A program made the position numbers and the translations under genes. Under the pieces are notes generated by a model. It had not been told where the DNA came from and did no database searches. It saw only the letters and a list, made by a program, of their open reading frames with translations. From Raphanus sativus (lineage: Eukaryota; Streptophyta; Magnoliopsida; Brassicales; Brassicaceae): a stretch of 64,000 nt of DNA. This document shows, in pieces, positions 1 through 12,467 of this stretch. The DNA is taken from NCBI RefSeq assembly GCF_000801105.2, contig NC_079513.1:25403640-25467639 (forward strand). Direction: 5' to 3'. The stretch's first letter is position 1, and each line of letters opens with the position of its first letter.

Positions 1-368
1 ATACAGATGATGATTACATGCATATATATAGAAATATATGTAACAAAAGTGGAGCATAAAGTTTCGTGAGCTCATATATACATTCACGGTTTATATACAC
101 ATGACTTTATGACAAGGAAAAAAAAAGGCTCTCTCTAAAACGATCTTCGATATAGACATAACACAACCAACAATAACAAAAAGCAAGTAAAATAAAACAC
201 AGACATTAAAAGAAAACGCAGAGAGACAACAAATCACCTGCACAGCACAAAAAAAAAACATGATCATCAAGAACTAAGTTAAAGAACGATTTTAAAAATA
301 AAATTTGTAACATAAATTACATGAGAGACTGGTCTAGAAACGAACCTTCATTTTTGATGTGTGTATCA
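1..368. other. intergenic DNA / 3' flank of the first gene
   Basis: AT-rich sequence with A-tracts and no convincing coding region. Part of it probably serves as 3' UTR of the minus-strand gene that ends at 369. I see no other element. Confidence 0.5.
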
Positions 369-713
369 TCACTGAACAGCGTTAACGGACCCCACTTTTC
401 CACTGAGAGGCGAACAAGGCAGATTCGGCCTCGAAATCATGACCAAACTGAGTCGATGTGGATGTACATATCGTCGGTTGGCGGCTCTGTCTTCGAAGAG
501 AACACAGAGATCCTCCTCCCTGATCTTCAAAACTTGGCTATGTACTCGCTCCTTAGCCGTCTTCTCCGTGACCGGAGCAGCTCCCCAATGTCCGACGGAT
601 CTCGGAGACTCCGTCTCAGCTTCCGACGATCCACTGCTCTCTGTCTCAACCTCCTCCGCCATCTTCCTAGCCACCGCCTCCATCTCCGGCCAAGTATCAG
701 CTTCTCCGCTCAT
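369..713 (-). CDS. small acidic protein of unknown function (At5g15190-like by position)
   Basis: A single-exon reading frame of 114 codons. I start it at the ATG at 713 (MSGEADTWPEME...), because the in-frame ATG at 785 would add a hydrophobic stretch that looks like translated 5' UTR. The N-terminal half is rich in Glu and Ser and looks disordered. The middle segment (KIREEDLCVLFEDR) looks structured. There is no signal peptide or membrane span after the chosen start, and I recognise no domain. It lies just before the S9 gene, as the unnamed locus At5g15190 does in Arabidopsis, so orthology is inferred from position. Expression is unproven, but protein-like composition makes a real gene likely. 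Confidence 0.6.
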   Translation of the reverse strand: MSGEADTWPEMEAVARKMAEEVETESSGSSEAETESPRSVGHWGAAPVTEKTAKERVHSQVLKIREEDLCVLFEDRAANRRYVHPHRLSLVMISRPNLPCSPLSGKVGSVNAVQ

Positions 714-2037
714 CGTCGTCGTTGATAAGATTAAGAACGCTAGAAAATTCGAAATTATGAAATTTATTGTATTACTGAAAGACATGTGTACCGGAGCTAC
801 TTCATTTAAATATACCGAGCTAGTGTCGACGTGTCTGTACTGATGACATCACGGGAAATTTACACCATACTCGTATGGACACGTGGATGATTAGATGAGC
901 TGGTCGGTTAGAGAAATGGTGGGGACCGGATCTCTCTGTGTGCCGTTTGACCGATGGAGTGAGACGTGTGGAAGAAGTGGAAATCGGATCTGAAAGCGAC
1001 CTAATCCGGCGCCGTTTTGTTCGGCAGCTTCCAAAAACTAGTTCGATAACTTCCAAAGACTGTCGCCACGTCGTTCCTAGAAAAATCTCCTTTTGGATTG
1101 TGTTTAAGAACAACATTTTTATAAGCATCATGTTATTTTGTACAGATGTAGGTTATATCTGATTTTCTTTTAGTTATTGTCGTTACTGATAGCAGATGTG
1201 TAAATATCATAGCATTCGATCTAGTTTCTATAGTAATTAGTAACACAATGATCTATGTTGCTTAAACTACAATAGTAAAGTAAGTTACCAGCATACTAGT
1301 CATACTAAGTGTGAATATTAACGTGGCGATATCACCTATACAATAATTGTAATGGGTCGAATGATTGGTCACAGAAAGGTAAGGCTCATATTCACCAGGC
1401 AGAAGATTTTCAAAGTCATATAATACGTTAAATTAATTCTAAAAGACGACTCTGAAAGTTCTGATACGTGTAAAACTGGGATTTGATTTAGTTGCCTTCT
1501 GGCTCTAGCCTCTAGTCGAGGGTTACTGATACTTCCCTTTCATCTACGTGTCGCTGGCAATAACCGACGTCGTTCAGGAATTAATTGTTTACTATGGTGA
1601 GATGGTTTCCACGTGGTTTTGCATATAACACGTGTGAAGAAAATATCGAGTGTTAGTAAACAATTGGCACTTAGGCACTGTCCATTTCACATGTGATCAG
1701 GAACAGCGATCCGATATCACTAACATACAAGTCGTGAGGTCGAACTTGAACTAAACAATAACATTGAAAAGCCAAGATACAATACCTATGGGCTAAAGTC
1801 ATGGGCGTAGCATTGGTATCATGAACTTTGTATTAACTTATTCTTTAAACCGTAATCTAGAAATAAGACAACTTATAAGGTGAGCAGAAAAAAGTCTGGA
1901 TTTAGGCAAATGTAGTAAATAAGCAAAACGTTCGCAAACTCTTTAAGAAAGATAAAAAGAAGGCATTAAACAATCCTCAACAAACGAAGTACAAAATAGC
2001 CAAAACCGCATAGCTAAAACCCCGGTAAGAGAAAGAT
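714..2037. other. intergenic region and likely promoter of the 369-713 gene
   Basis: No gene is supported here. Short frames at 820-1162 on both strands have no protein-like composition. G-box cores (CACGTG) occur at 880, 1610 and 1629 and could regulate the minus-strand gene to the left. Confidence 0.5.
1610..1634. promoter_or_regulatory. pair of G-boxes (CACGTG)
   Basis: Two CACGTG palindromes lie 19 bp apart (1610-1615 and 1629-1634); the first is in the wider palindrome CCACGTGG. G-boxes bind bZIP and bHLH factors (ABF, HY5 and PIF types) and pairs are typical of ABA- or light-responsive promoters. They are about 0.9 kb upstream of the 369-713 gene and 0.4 kb past the S9 stop, so the target is uncertain. 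Confidence 0.35.
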
Positions 2038-3318
<1,281 letters not shown>

Positions 3319-4067
3319 AGCTACGTCTTCTTAGTGAGAAACGGCGGTAATTGAAAACTAGGTCACGCAGGGGGAAATGTAAGTGACGAATACTCATTTA
3401 TAAGTCATATAAGTGTCTAAAACCCTAAAATTTATCTCTTTACTGGGCCAAATTGAATATTTGGCCCATTTTGAATCGTATATATCTTATTGGGCTCTAC
3501 GATCTGATTAGGATTCACTATGTGTTAGTTGTTAGCGTGAAGGGAATCTATCTACCACTATTCATAGTAGAAAATCAACTTGTTTGAATCTTTGGAAATC
3601 GGACCGGAACCGATTTCGGATTGTGTCAAGATCACAAATTTAATTTGTTTTTCTTTTACCTTTTGCTGATAATAATAGCAAAGGATATTATTTTGCATAC
3701 ATTTGAAAGTTAAATCCAAGGTTGGATTCGAAAATTTGAAGACTTGAAACATCAATATTATAAAAACATCTAATTGCAAGATTTTATAAATGTTTTCCTA
3801 GTTGCAAGAATTTTAGAGTATTGAATAAAAACAACTACAGAAAAAAAACTTGACAATCTTATGAAGAACTGAACGTATGCATTGAGTTAACAAGCCAATG
3901 ATCAGTATCCGGAGTCTCCAGACAAAGAATAAAAGACCAAAACAAAACAGCAGATGTTTATTGAATTGAGTGTTGCCGTTCTGAGAAACCACCATCTTTG
4001 TAGTCACAGAGATCGTATGATCTAACAAAAGAAGACACATTTAGATTTGTCTGAATTCTTTGTTTTT
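3319..4067. other. intergenic region between S9 and bL27m genes
   Basis: Holds the S9 5' UTR and promoter on the left and the bL27m 3' flank on the right. In Arabidopsis a zinc-finger homeodomain gene (HB30, At5g15210) lies between these two genes; I find no trace of it here. Confidence 0.6.
3420..3468. promoter_or_regulatory. telo-box plus two site II elements of the S9 promoter
   Basis: AAACCCTAA (telo-box) at 3420-3428 is followed by TGGGCC at 3444-3449 and its inverse GGCCCA at 3463-3468, 100-150 bp upstream of the S9 start codon. A telo-box next to TCP-bound site II motifs is the established signature of ribosomal protein and other growth-linked promoters in Arabidopsis. Confidence 0.75.
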
Positions 4068-4718
4068 TCACGACGACGAAGCTGTCTCCATCTGAGCCAA
4101 CTTGGCGGATGCAGCTCTAGTGTAGATAGGGTGAAGAACATGACCTCCCTTAGGATCAACATGAATCCATTTGCGTCCAGTTATCTTGTTTTTCTCGAAC
4201 CTGACTCGTCCTTCTTTCAATGCAAACAGAGTATGGTCCTTCCCGATCCCGACATAGTCTCCCGGATGAAACCTAGTTCCGCGTTGACGGACTATTATGT
4301 TTCCAGGTATCACATTCTGCAAAACCACACACAGACACACGCACTAAGGACCAGTTCGATTCTCTAAAATCCTAAGTAGCTTTGTCGGTTCTTTCCTTAC
4401 CTCTCCTCCGAACTTCTTGACGCCGAGATTCTTGGGTTTGGAGTCACGACCGTTCTTGGTGGAACCAGCGGTTTTCTTAGTAGCCCAACGCTTAAAGACC
4501 AAACTTAATCCACTTGAAGAACCATCTTATACGAACAACAGGAACAACAACAACACAAGTGAAGTGAATTAACCAGATAAGATAACAGAGACAAGATTGA
4601 AATATATATATATATATATACCGGAAATGCCACTGCCACCGTAAGCAGGGACCTCGGTGATGAATTCCCTCAAACTAACTCTTCTGCATAAGGATGCTGC
4701 TGAGTTCAAGAAATTCAT
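4068..4718 (-). CDS. mitochondrial large-subunit ribosomal protein bL27m
   Basis: Three minus-strand exons (4622-4718, 4401-4525, 4068-4316) join in phase to 156 residues. The N-terminus ([19 protein letters not shown]) is Ser/Arg/Leu-rich without early acidic residues, like a mitochondrial presequence. The L27 domain follows: [19 protein letters not shown], then [19 protein letters not shown], the conserved core of bacterial-type L27. L27 reaches the peptidyl-transferase centre and helps place tRNA substrates. The C-terminal segment with [12 protein letters not shown] goes beyond the bacterial domain. Gene order matches At5g15220. Intron 1 opens with an alternating TA run (about 4602-4620). 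Confidence 0.9.
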
Positions 4719-6650
4719 TTTCTTCGGATTCTGCAAGCAACAAAGAAGAGAACTTCAAATGTAAAGCTTTCAACGATAATCTCGATACAATAGTACTAAC
4801 TCATTTCACGAACAAATCTCTTTTTGAGCAAAATGAGTTTTCTTTTTTCCACTTCAAAATCGAAAATGCCATCAATTACCCACTGCTCTTCCGTGCACAA
4901 CGATTGATTAACTTATTACACTCAAGAACAAATCACATCTCAGATTCAATTTCCTAATGGGATTTCTCGACGGATGCGTGGTTATGAGAAAGGAAGATAC
5001 TTTACCCGAAATTTTCGATTACAGTAGATAGCGACAGTTGAAAATGGTGGCCGGATATGACGGTTAGAGAACTGGCGACGGAGACGGCGACGGCACGGCA
5101 CAAGAGGGAAATGGCTTTGCTTGTAAACCCTGGCCCTTATTTACAAGTGTCGACTATATGCACAGAGGTGGTCTTGATGTTTCCAGTTTTTACATCATCA
5201 CCCCTACACTTCCATTTGGATCAAAAATAAATAATTGCTCTCAGATTTTTTTTTCTTTTGTTATTATTACATCGGTTATAGAATTGTATAATTTGTTGCT
5301 GAATTACAGTTCAGCAATAGAAAGTAGCAACACATCATACAATATTCTAAAGCATTAAGATTCTTTTTTCCACTAAGTGTGCCTAGGCTAGGCCTGGCTA
5401 AATCCAACACAACAAATCTATTGGAGCTAAGATGATTTCCCCCCCCCCAAAAAAAAGACTTTGTAGTATTGGATTAGATCCTTTTTTTATTTTGTGACTG
5501 AAAATTATTAGATCATTTGTTGTTGTGAAACTAGTTATATTTGAAGAGACATTTCACATTTGCATGTAAAGAAGTCTTCACCTTGATAAGGGTGAGTGGT
5601 CAACTTGTTGGGAAGCTACAACAATCGACACCGGAGAGGATGAACTAGTAGAATTCACGAAAATAGAGCCAACCTCTTTCGTGGCTCAAGTCAGCACGAT
5701 CTCGCGACACTGTTATTCCGTATTCGTGTATGATAACATGTACAAGTTGTATATATCTAACAGTATTCTAAACATCTTATGACCCCTAAGTGACAACTTA
5801 TATAACACTAAGACTGTATGAATGATTATGTGTGACAACTTATATATAACACTAAGACCCAAGTAAAGCTGACAATTATCATGGTTATTTGTTTTTTTTT
5901 TTGTTAAAGACTTACCATGGTTATTGAGCTACAATTTTCCAGTAAATTATTTGGTTAACTTTTCCTGTAATTTTCTTGTAATTTTTTGGAGGGATGATAA
6001 TCAACCAAATTTTACCTCGAGATGAAATTTGCATTTGTTACTGTGTTTCATACATGCATTGTGTGCAATGTAAAAATATTTAATAGTCAGGGATACTTTG
6101 ACTTCACTGTAACACAGCAAAAAAGTTGTTAGAAACCAAAACTCCCACAGTTTATCATGTCATGTAAAAAATCTCTGGCCTGTATGTGTGAACAAGCTGA
6201 CATGAGGATCACTATCTTTTATTTCTTGTAAATATTCTTAAATATCATGCATGTGTTTGAACAACTTGACATGATCTATATGCCTTTTTAGACAGTAATC
6301 AATATCCCATGTGATCCATCACATGCTTTGAAATCTTTGTTATACAAATTTTTTGATATTTCTTTTTTTTTTTTTTTTTTTAAAAGGCTTCAAATTTTTT
6401 TTGATATTTCAATGCTTTCTTTTTTAAGGGTTCTACACTTCTACGGTCCGTGCTTGGCCGTGCCGTGCCCCGACCCTACAGGTTTCTTATAATAACCATT
6501 GCAATCAATTTTGTGTCACATCAATTATTTTAGAGATAAGTCTACATTTTTATTCAACCAAAGAAATATACTTATTATTGTTTCCGGTAAAATTGAATTT
6601 ATTCATTTAGCGATTAAGAAAAAGAAGAAAACAATACTATAATAGTAGTA
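4719..6650. other. intergenic region
   Basis: The bL27m 5' flank occupies about the first 400 bp. The rest is AT-rich with homopolymers (C-run then A-run near 5442, T-run at 6362-6382). A less AT-rich patch at about 5580-5740 has no open frame I can assign. No gene is supported. Confidence 0.5.
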
Positions 6651-6748
6651 CTAGATTTTGACCCGCCCTTGAAAGGGCGGGTATTATTTTCACTTTTATG
6701 AAGTATATTATTTGTTTGTAATTATTGAATGCATTTATCTTAGTAAAA

Positions 6749-7396
6749 TCTATCTTATTAAAACAGAAACATTCTGTTGGACCTAGCATTTATTTTGTAA
6801 GTTTTTAAATTAAATACACTTTTATACTTTATAGTTAAACATACATTAAATCACTAATGTTTCTTTCTTTATACTATTATCTATGTTTCCAAACAATATA
6901 CTTATTTTTTTATACTACTATCAATGTTTCCAAACAATATATTTTTATACTACTATCAATGTTTCCAAACAATACAATAAGTAATCTTAGTTATTTTATA
7001 TCTATCATTTTCTCTTTAAAATTTTGTAGAAACGTCATAATTTCATAAATTACCAAATAATAAACTTTAAAATTTGGATTATAAGATTACAAATTATGAA
7101 ACTATTACAATTTAAATCCAATTAGATTACATATCGGTCATCTATCAGTTCAATCGGTTAGTCTCGGGTTTTAATGATTTTTTAATATGAATATTTTAAA
7201 AAACATAAATTGAATTGTCAGATATCCAGATTAACCGGTATTGTCACAATCGGGTTGAATTTAAAAACACTGATTTAAAATGCAAAAATATTTTAAATAC
7301 ACACTCTTTAAAAATTACCAAAATATTTGTTAAGTTATTAGTGAAATTTTTCATTGTAAAATATCCCGCGCTTCAAAAGCGCGGATCAAAATCTAG
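6749..7396 (+). mobile_element. short non-autonomous Helitron nested in another
   Basis: Starts with TCTATCTTATTAAAAC after an A, and ends with hairpin CCGCGCTT-CAA-AAGCGCGG (7366-7384) followed by ATCAAAATCTAG and a host T. At 648 bp without coding capacity, it is close in length and sequence to the copy at 9568-10211. It contains three copies of a motif like ATCAATGTTTCCAAACA (about 6880-6975). Confidence 0.85.
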
Positions 7397-7860
7397 TCTT
7401 CTTTATAATAAGTTCGACATATAAAGTCTCTCTGGTAAACTATGTGTTTTTTGGCTTTGTTTTATTCTCTCGCTAATAAATATATTTATTTGGCTTATTG
7501 TTAAAATAAATAATTTTATAACGCAAATGTATAATACTTTTATATTGATATTTTAAACAATGTGACATATTTATATATTAATTAAATATTTACATTGTAA
7601 TTTAATTTTTTATACAAATAAACATATTTGTGTAGTCTGTTGTTAAAAAAAATGATTTTGAATGCAAATGTACAGTACTTTTATATTGATTTTTTTATGT
7701 GCAGCCATTATTGTTTGTTCAAATATAAATCATTTTCAAATATTTTCGTTATTTAAATATTTTTAGTTTCCTATACATCAGAACAAAATTCATACAGACC
7801 CGGCGGATTCAATTTGAAACTCACACATAAATTTATATCCAAACATGGTCTAATATCAAA

Positions 7861-8745
7861 ACCAAAAAAATCCATACCCGAAAAAATTGAACAGTACCTA
7901 AATGGGTACCCTAATATTATTTCTAACGGATTCCGTAAACAAATAAAAAATATTTTATGTGTTTGGCTAAATTAAGTGAAATATAAAATTTTATTCAGTA
8001 ATATTTGTAAAATATTAATAATGATCAATATATGAATATCGATTTGTTTCAAAGTTTTGGAATTGTACTTAATGAATTTAAATTGATTTGAAATGCAGTG
8101 GTAGAATATGTAAATAAAAAAAATACAAAAAAGGAAGTACCTAAAAAGAAATATCAAAACCCAAAAATATATACCCGAAAGAAACGACCCGTACCTAAAT
8201 AGATATATGAATGTATATGCCTAACTGATTTTGTAAACAAATAGAAAATATTTTTATGTGTTTGGCTAAATGAAGTTAAATAGAAATTTTTTATTTACTA
8301 ATATTTTTACAATATTAGTAATGATCAATATATGAATATCGATTTGTTTAGATAAATTTTGAAATTTAATTAATTAATTTAAATTGATTTTAAATGCAAT
8401 GGTAGAATCTATAAATAAAAAAAAAACACAAAAGGAAGTACTAAAAAGAAATTTCAAAACCCAAAAAAATCTATACCCGAAAAAAACGGCTCGTACCTAA
8501 AGGGGTATCCGAATGTTTATGCCTAAATGATTTTGTAAAAAAATAAAAAAAAATATATATTTTTATGTGTTTGGCTAAAATAAGTGAAATATTTTTTTAA
8601 TAGTAATTTTACATATTAATAATGATCAATATATGGAGACATCAATTTGTTTAGATAAGATTGGAATTGTAATTAATTAATTTAAATTGATTTTAAATGT
8701 AGTGATAAAATCTGTAAATAAAAAAATTATAAAAAAGAAATATCT
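7861..8745. repeat. three tandem copies of a ~300-bp unit inside a Helitron
   Basis: Copies begin near 7861, 8159 and 8460. Each opens with a ...TACCCGAAA... segment and runs through TGTGTTTGGCTAAA, AATGATCAATATATG and AAATTGATTT. Copies differ by scattered substitutions and small indels, so the amplification is not very recent. Boundaries were set by eye. Confidence 0.75.
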
Positions 8746-8963
8746 AATTTTTTATAAATGCAATGACTAAATATGTAAATAAAAAGAAGTAAATATATTG
8801 CTATCCATGTTTCCAAACAATTCTCATTTAATATTGTTATCCATGTTTTCAAACATACCTCATTTTTAAACTGCAATCCATGTTTCCAAACAAACCGAAT
8901 ATTTAAAATGTTATCCAAGTAACCAAACAAAATGATTTTGTACTTGAGTTTTAATAAGATAGA

Positions 8964-9567
8964 TATCTTAAATCAAAAATATCCCTGTGTTCCCTCCTTT
9001 TCTCCTAGCAGAGTGACTCAAAACAATAATTGGATGAACATGTGGAACTGGATAGCTGCACATGCCTTCGCTTCCTCCTTTTCAAACTTCTTAATAGTAT
9101 TTATTTTACTCGTAAAAACAACTTTACATTATCTGATATTTACACAAGTTGGGATGTGTATGGATTTGTCATTTGTGTATGCGTGTGTATGTATATACGT
9201 TTTGTGTTGTTGCATTTCTTTCAAGTTGCTTTTTGTAAATCTTTTCTTCCATATCCAAAACAAAAATGGTATATCTATCGGTGAAACTAGTATTATATGG
9301 GTGTCTAGCTAATAACTTTAAAAAGTAAATTCATTTTGCCACACTATTTCACTTCGCCACGATTTTGCTCATCTATAGATTTGAATGATTTAGTTGAAAT
9401 CTCATAAGCAATGAATCAGAAAACCCCTGACTAAAAGAGATCCAGATCTGATTTTATATAAAAACAAGAATGATTAGTATTGAGAAGACACGAATTGAGT
9501 AATGAGTTTGTCTTGACTATATTTTAGTAAAACTTTATTTAGTTAACTATGATCCGCCAACAAGTAA
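8964..9567. other. spacer between Helitrons
   Basis: About 600 bp with an open frame at 8932-9312 that starts inside the neighbouring Helitron and has no recognisable protein features. I treat it as non-coding. Confidence 0.5.
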
Positions 9568-10211
9568 TCTATCTTATTAAAACAGAAACATTCTGTTGGA
9601 CCTAACATTTATTTTGTAAGTTTTTAAATTAAATATACATCTATACTTTATAGTTAAACCTACATTAAATCACTAATGTTTCTTTCTTTATACTACTATC
9701 CATGTTTCCAAACAATATACTTATTTCTTTATACTACTATCAATGTTTCCAAACAATATATTTTTATACTATTATCAATGTTTCCAAACAATACAATAAT
9801 TAATCTTAATATTTATATCTATCATTTTCTCTTTAAAATTTTGTAGAAACATCATAATTTCATAAATTGCAAAATAATGAACTTTAAAATTTGGATTATA
9901 AGATTACAAATTATGAAACTATTACAATTTAAATCAAATTAGATTACATATTGGTCATCTATCAGTTCAATCGGTTAGTTTCGGATTTTAGTGCTTTTTG
10001 TTAATATGTATTTTTTAAAAACCTAAATTGAATTGTCAGATCTCCGGATTAACCGGCATAATCACAATCGGGTTGAATTTAGAAACACTAATTTAAATGC
10101 AAAAATATTTTAAATACACTCTTTAAAAGTTACCAAAATATTTGTTAAGTTATTAGTGAAAATTTTCATCGTAAAATATTCTGCGCTTCCAAAGCGCGGG
10201 TCATAATCTAG
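9568..10211 (+). mobile_element. short non-autonomous Helitron
   Basis: Starts TCTATCTTATTAAAAC after an A, and ends with hairpin CTGCGCTT-CCA-AAGCGCGG then GTCATAATCTAG and a host T. It is 644 bp and closely matches the nested copy at 6749-7396 end to end, so both come from one family. One base of the 3' stem is mismatched. No coding capacity is seen. Confidence 0.85.
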
Positions 10212-10448
10212 TGTAAATTAATTAACAATAGTATATAGTGAGTGTGTTGACAATTTACAGTTGGGAGACCGTTGGTCAGATCCAACCCCTTTCTCCTTCT
10301 TCAATGCACCGTCATTTTCTTATCTTTCCCCTTAAAATATCATGTTTGTAATCCTTTTTGTTTGGGTTAAAGATAATGATAAAAGTTAAAACTGATAGAT
10401 AGTCTGTGACATTGTAAAGTGCAAACATATAAGTTACAACTTACAGCA

Positions 10449-12053
10449 TCTAAACTATTAAAACTGAAGTACACTTAGTTATATCCCCTTAAAGTTGCTC
10501 AAATATTACAAAGGACTGCCACTGCATTTAAAACAAATAATTAATCTAAATTACTATTATTATCTAACCGCAAATCTGGATGATTTACTTACCAAACTTT
10601 TTTTTTCTGACATTACTTACCAAAAACTTAAAACGTACGTTTAATATCCTGTGCATTGTAGTTTTATATCTTATATATTATACACATGACATTAAGAAAA
10701 CACCTGTCAAATGTTAGTGAGTCACCGCATTTATATTTTTAATTTTAATAATAGCATTTACATTACAGAATATTTTATATATACAATGTAATACTTGCAC
10801 AAATAGATTAACATTTGGGTTGATATATAGATTCAAAATTGTCATCAATAACGATCCATTTAATCATTTATAAAACACAGTAATTACCAATGGTTTAGAA
10901 ATTTATAATGATTTTATAAATTAAAAACAATCAAAACAATCAATAACCATTATTAAAAAATGTTTTCAATATATATAAGAAAAATACAACAAAAAGATTA
11001 ATTTCATATACTAACTTAAATTATAGTTTTTATATTTGACATTAAACTTGAAGAATATAATATATATGATTATTTATAAGATTATACATATAAAATACTA
11101 TTAATTATATGATTATTTATATGATGGACCAATACAATTAATTATATGATGACATATATAGGATACATAATAGTGATTAGGGATGGGCGTTCAGGTATCC
11201 ATTCCATTCGTTTCAAATCTGTTTGAGTTTCGGATTTCCGGGGTCAAAGATTTCAACCCCGTTCATATATTTCTAAACTTCAGTTCGAATTATCACTAGG
11301 GCTGGGCGTTCAGATATCCATTCGGGTTCGTTTCAGATCTGTTTGAGTTTTGGATTTCTGGGATCAAAAATATCAGTCTCATTCATATATTTTTAAATTT
11401 CAGTTTGAATTACATTCGGATCTTTGCGGATTCAGTTCGGGTTCAGATAACCCATTTAATTTTTTTTTAAAATTCACTATATATTTTGAATTTCTTAAAA
11501 TCTATAAATAAAATAATTTATTGTATATAAATTTGAATAACATATGCCAGAATACCTAAACTTAACATATAAATTGGTTTAGTTTAAATTTTGGATCAAA
11601 AATCAAAAATTATTTTAAATATTTTTACTGTTTTGAGTGTACTTCCACTATGTTAGATATTTATATTTGACTATTTTTATATATTTTCAAGTATGTAAAC
11701 CAACCTAAAAGTATCATATATATTCTGGATATTTTTTATATACATTAAAACTAAAAATAATTAATATATATATATATATATATAAGTATATAAATCTTTT
11801 TCGGATACAGAACAAATATCCAAAATACTTTGGTTCGAATTGGTTATGGTTTCGGTTGTCTAAATATTAAAATTTTGATAGTTTAGATATTTAATCAATT
11901 TTGGTTAGGGTTTGGTATTACTTTTTTTGGATCGTGATTGGTTCGATTCTTCAGATTTGAATTTTTTTATCCAGCTTTGATATTGACATGAAAAATAAAT
12001 AGCAATATATTTCTGAAATATACACCCGCACGGGTGTGCGGGTCAAAATCTAG
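10449..12053 (+). mobile_element. non-autonomous Helitron, 1.6 kb
   Basis: Starts TCTAAACTATTAAAAC after an A. It ends with hairpin CCCGCAC-GGGT-GTGCGGG (12025-12042) followed by TCAAAATCTAG and a host T. It contains a TA microsatellite (about 11764-11783) and a duplicated ~119-bp block at 11180-11420. No protein-coding frame is seen. It is near the length of the 6651-8963 element once that element's insertion is removed. Confidence 0.75.
11180..11420. repeat. tandem duplication (~119 bp) inside a Helitron
   Basis: GGGATGGGCGTTCAGGTATCC at 11180 recurs in variant form (GGGCTGGGCGTTCAGATATCC) at 11299. The following ~100 bp match with scattered differences (GTTTGAGTTT..GGATTTC..GG). Copies of this kind of block are common in crucifer intergenic DNA. 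Confidence 0.7.
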
Positions 12054-12467
12054 TAGTATTATTATAGTTCCAAACTCACGATTAATAGAGACTCTCTTAT
12101 ATGTAAGTACGCCTAAATCTATGTAAATTTCCTATATTTTACACACCACCACATTCAAAAACATATCTAAGCTTTCTCAAAGCATGTGCAACCAACCATA
12201 AACCACAGTTTAGTACCTATAGGCTATAGCAAGTGACAAAATGTACAGGTGTCAAATATTAGTTGGAGGAATACGGTATTAACGATATGTACCGCCGCAC
12301 AGGAATAATTTAGTAGAAGCAAACGAGTGTATATATAGCTTATATGCAACATCACAGGGTCCTCAACCAAAACTCCTCTCTGAGTACACTTATTTTCAAA
12401 CCTCAAACTGTTTTGAGATATTTAGAGGAGTGTTTGGTTCTTTGGATAATAGTATCCCAAACAAAAC
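12054..12467. promoter_or_regulatory. GASA4 upstream region
   Basis: Some 410 bp between a Helitron end and the GASA4 start. A TATA-like stretch (GTATATATAGC) near 12329 is about 140 bp before the start codon and fits a core promoter. No other motif stands out. Confidence 0.4.

Larger units (their letters stand above)
6651..8963 (-). mobile_element. non-autonomous Helitron (minus orientation), interrupted by another Helitron
   Basis: Read on the minus strand, it starts with TCTATCTTATTAAAAC at 8963 and ends in CTAG at 6651. The end is preceded by a perfect hairpin: CCCGCCCT at 6662-6669 and AGGGCGGG at 6674-6681, loop TGAA. The host bases fit insertion between A and T, the Helitron rule. No Rep/helicase coding is seen, so it depends on other elements for movement. 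A second Helitron sits inside it at 6749-7396; without that, this one is about 1.67 kb. It holds three tandem repeats of about 300 bp. Confidence 0.8.

Noticed and set aside
321..843. Plus-strand frames overlapping the first gene
   Set aside because: They are antisense to the minus-strand gene, with Ser/Arg-rich composition typical of mirror frames and no domain.
820..1162. Small frames on both strands upstream of the first gene
   Set aside because: No protein-like composition and no match to any family; they overlap in a likely promoter.
8932..9312. 126-codon frame between Helitrons
   Set aside because: It starts in the Helitron's last bases, has no recognisable domain, and AT-rich hydrophobic composition explains it.
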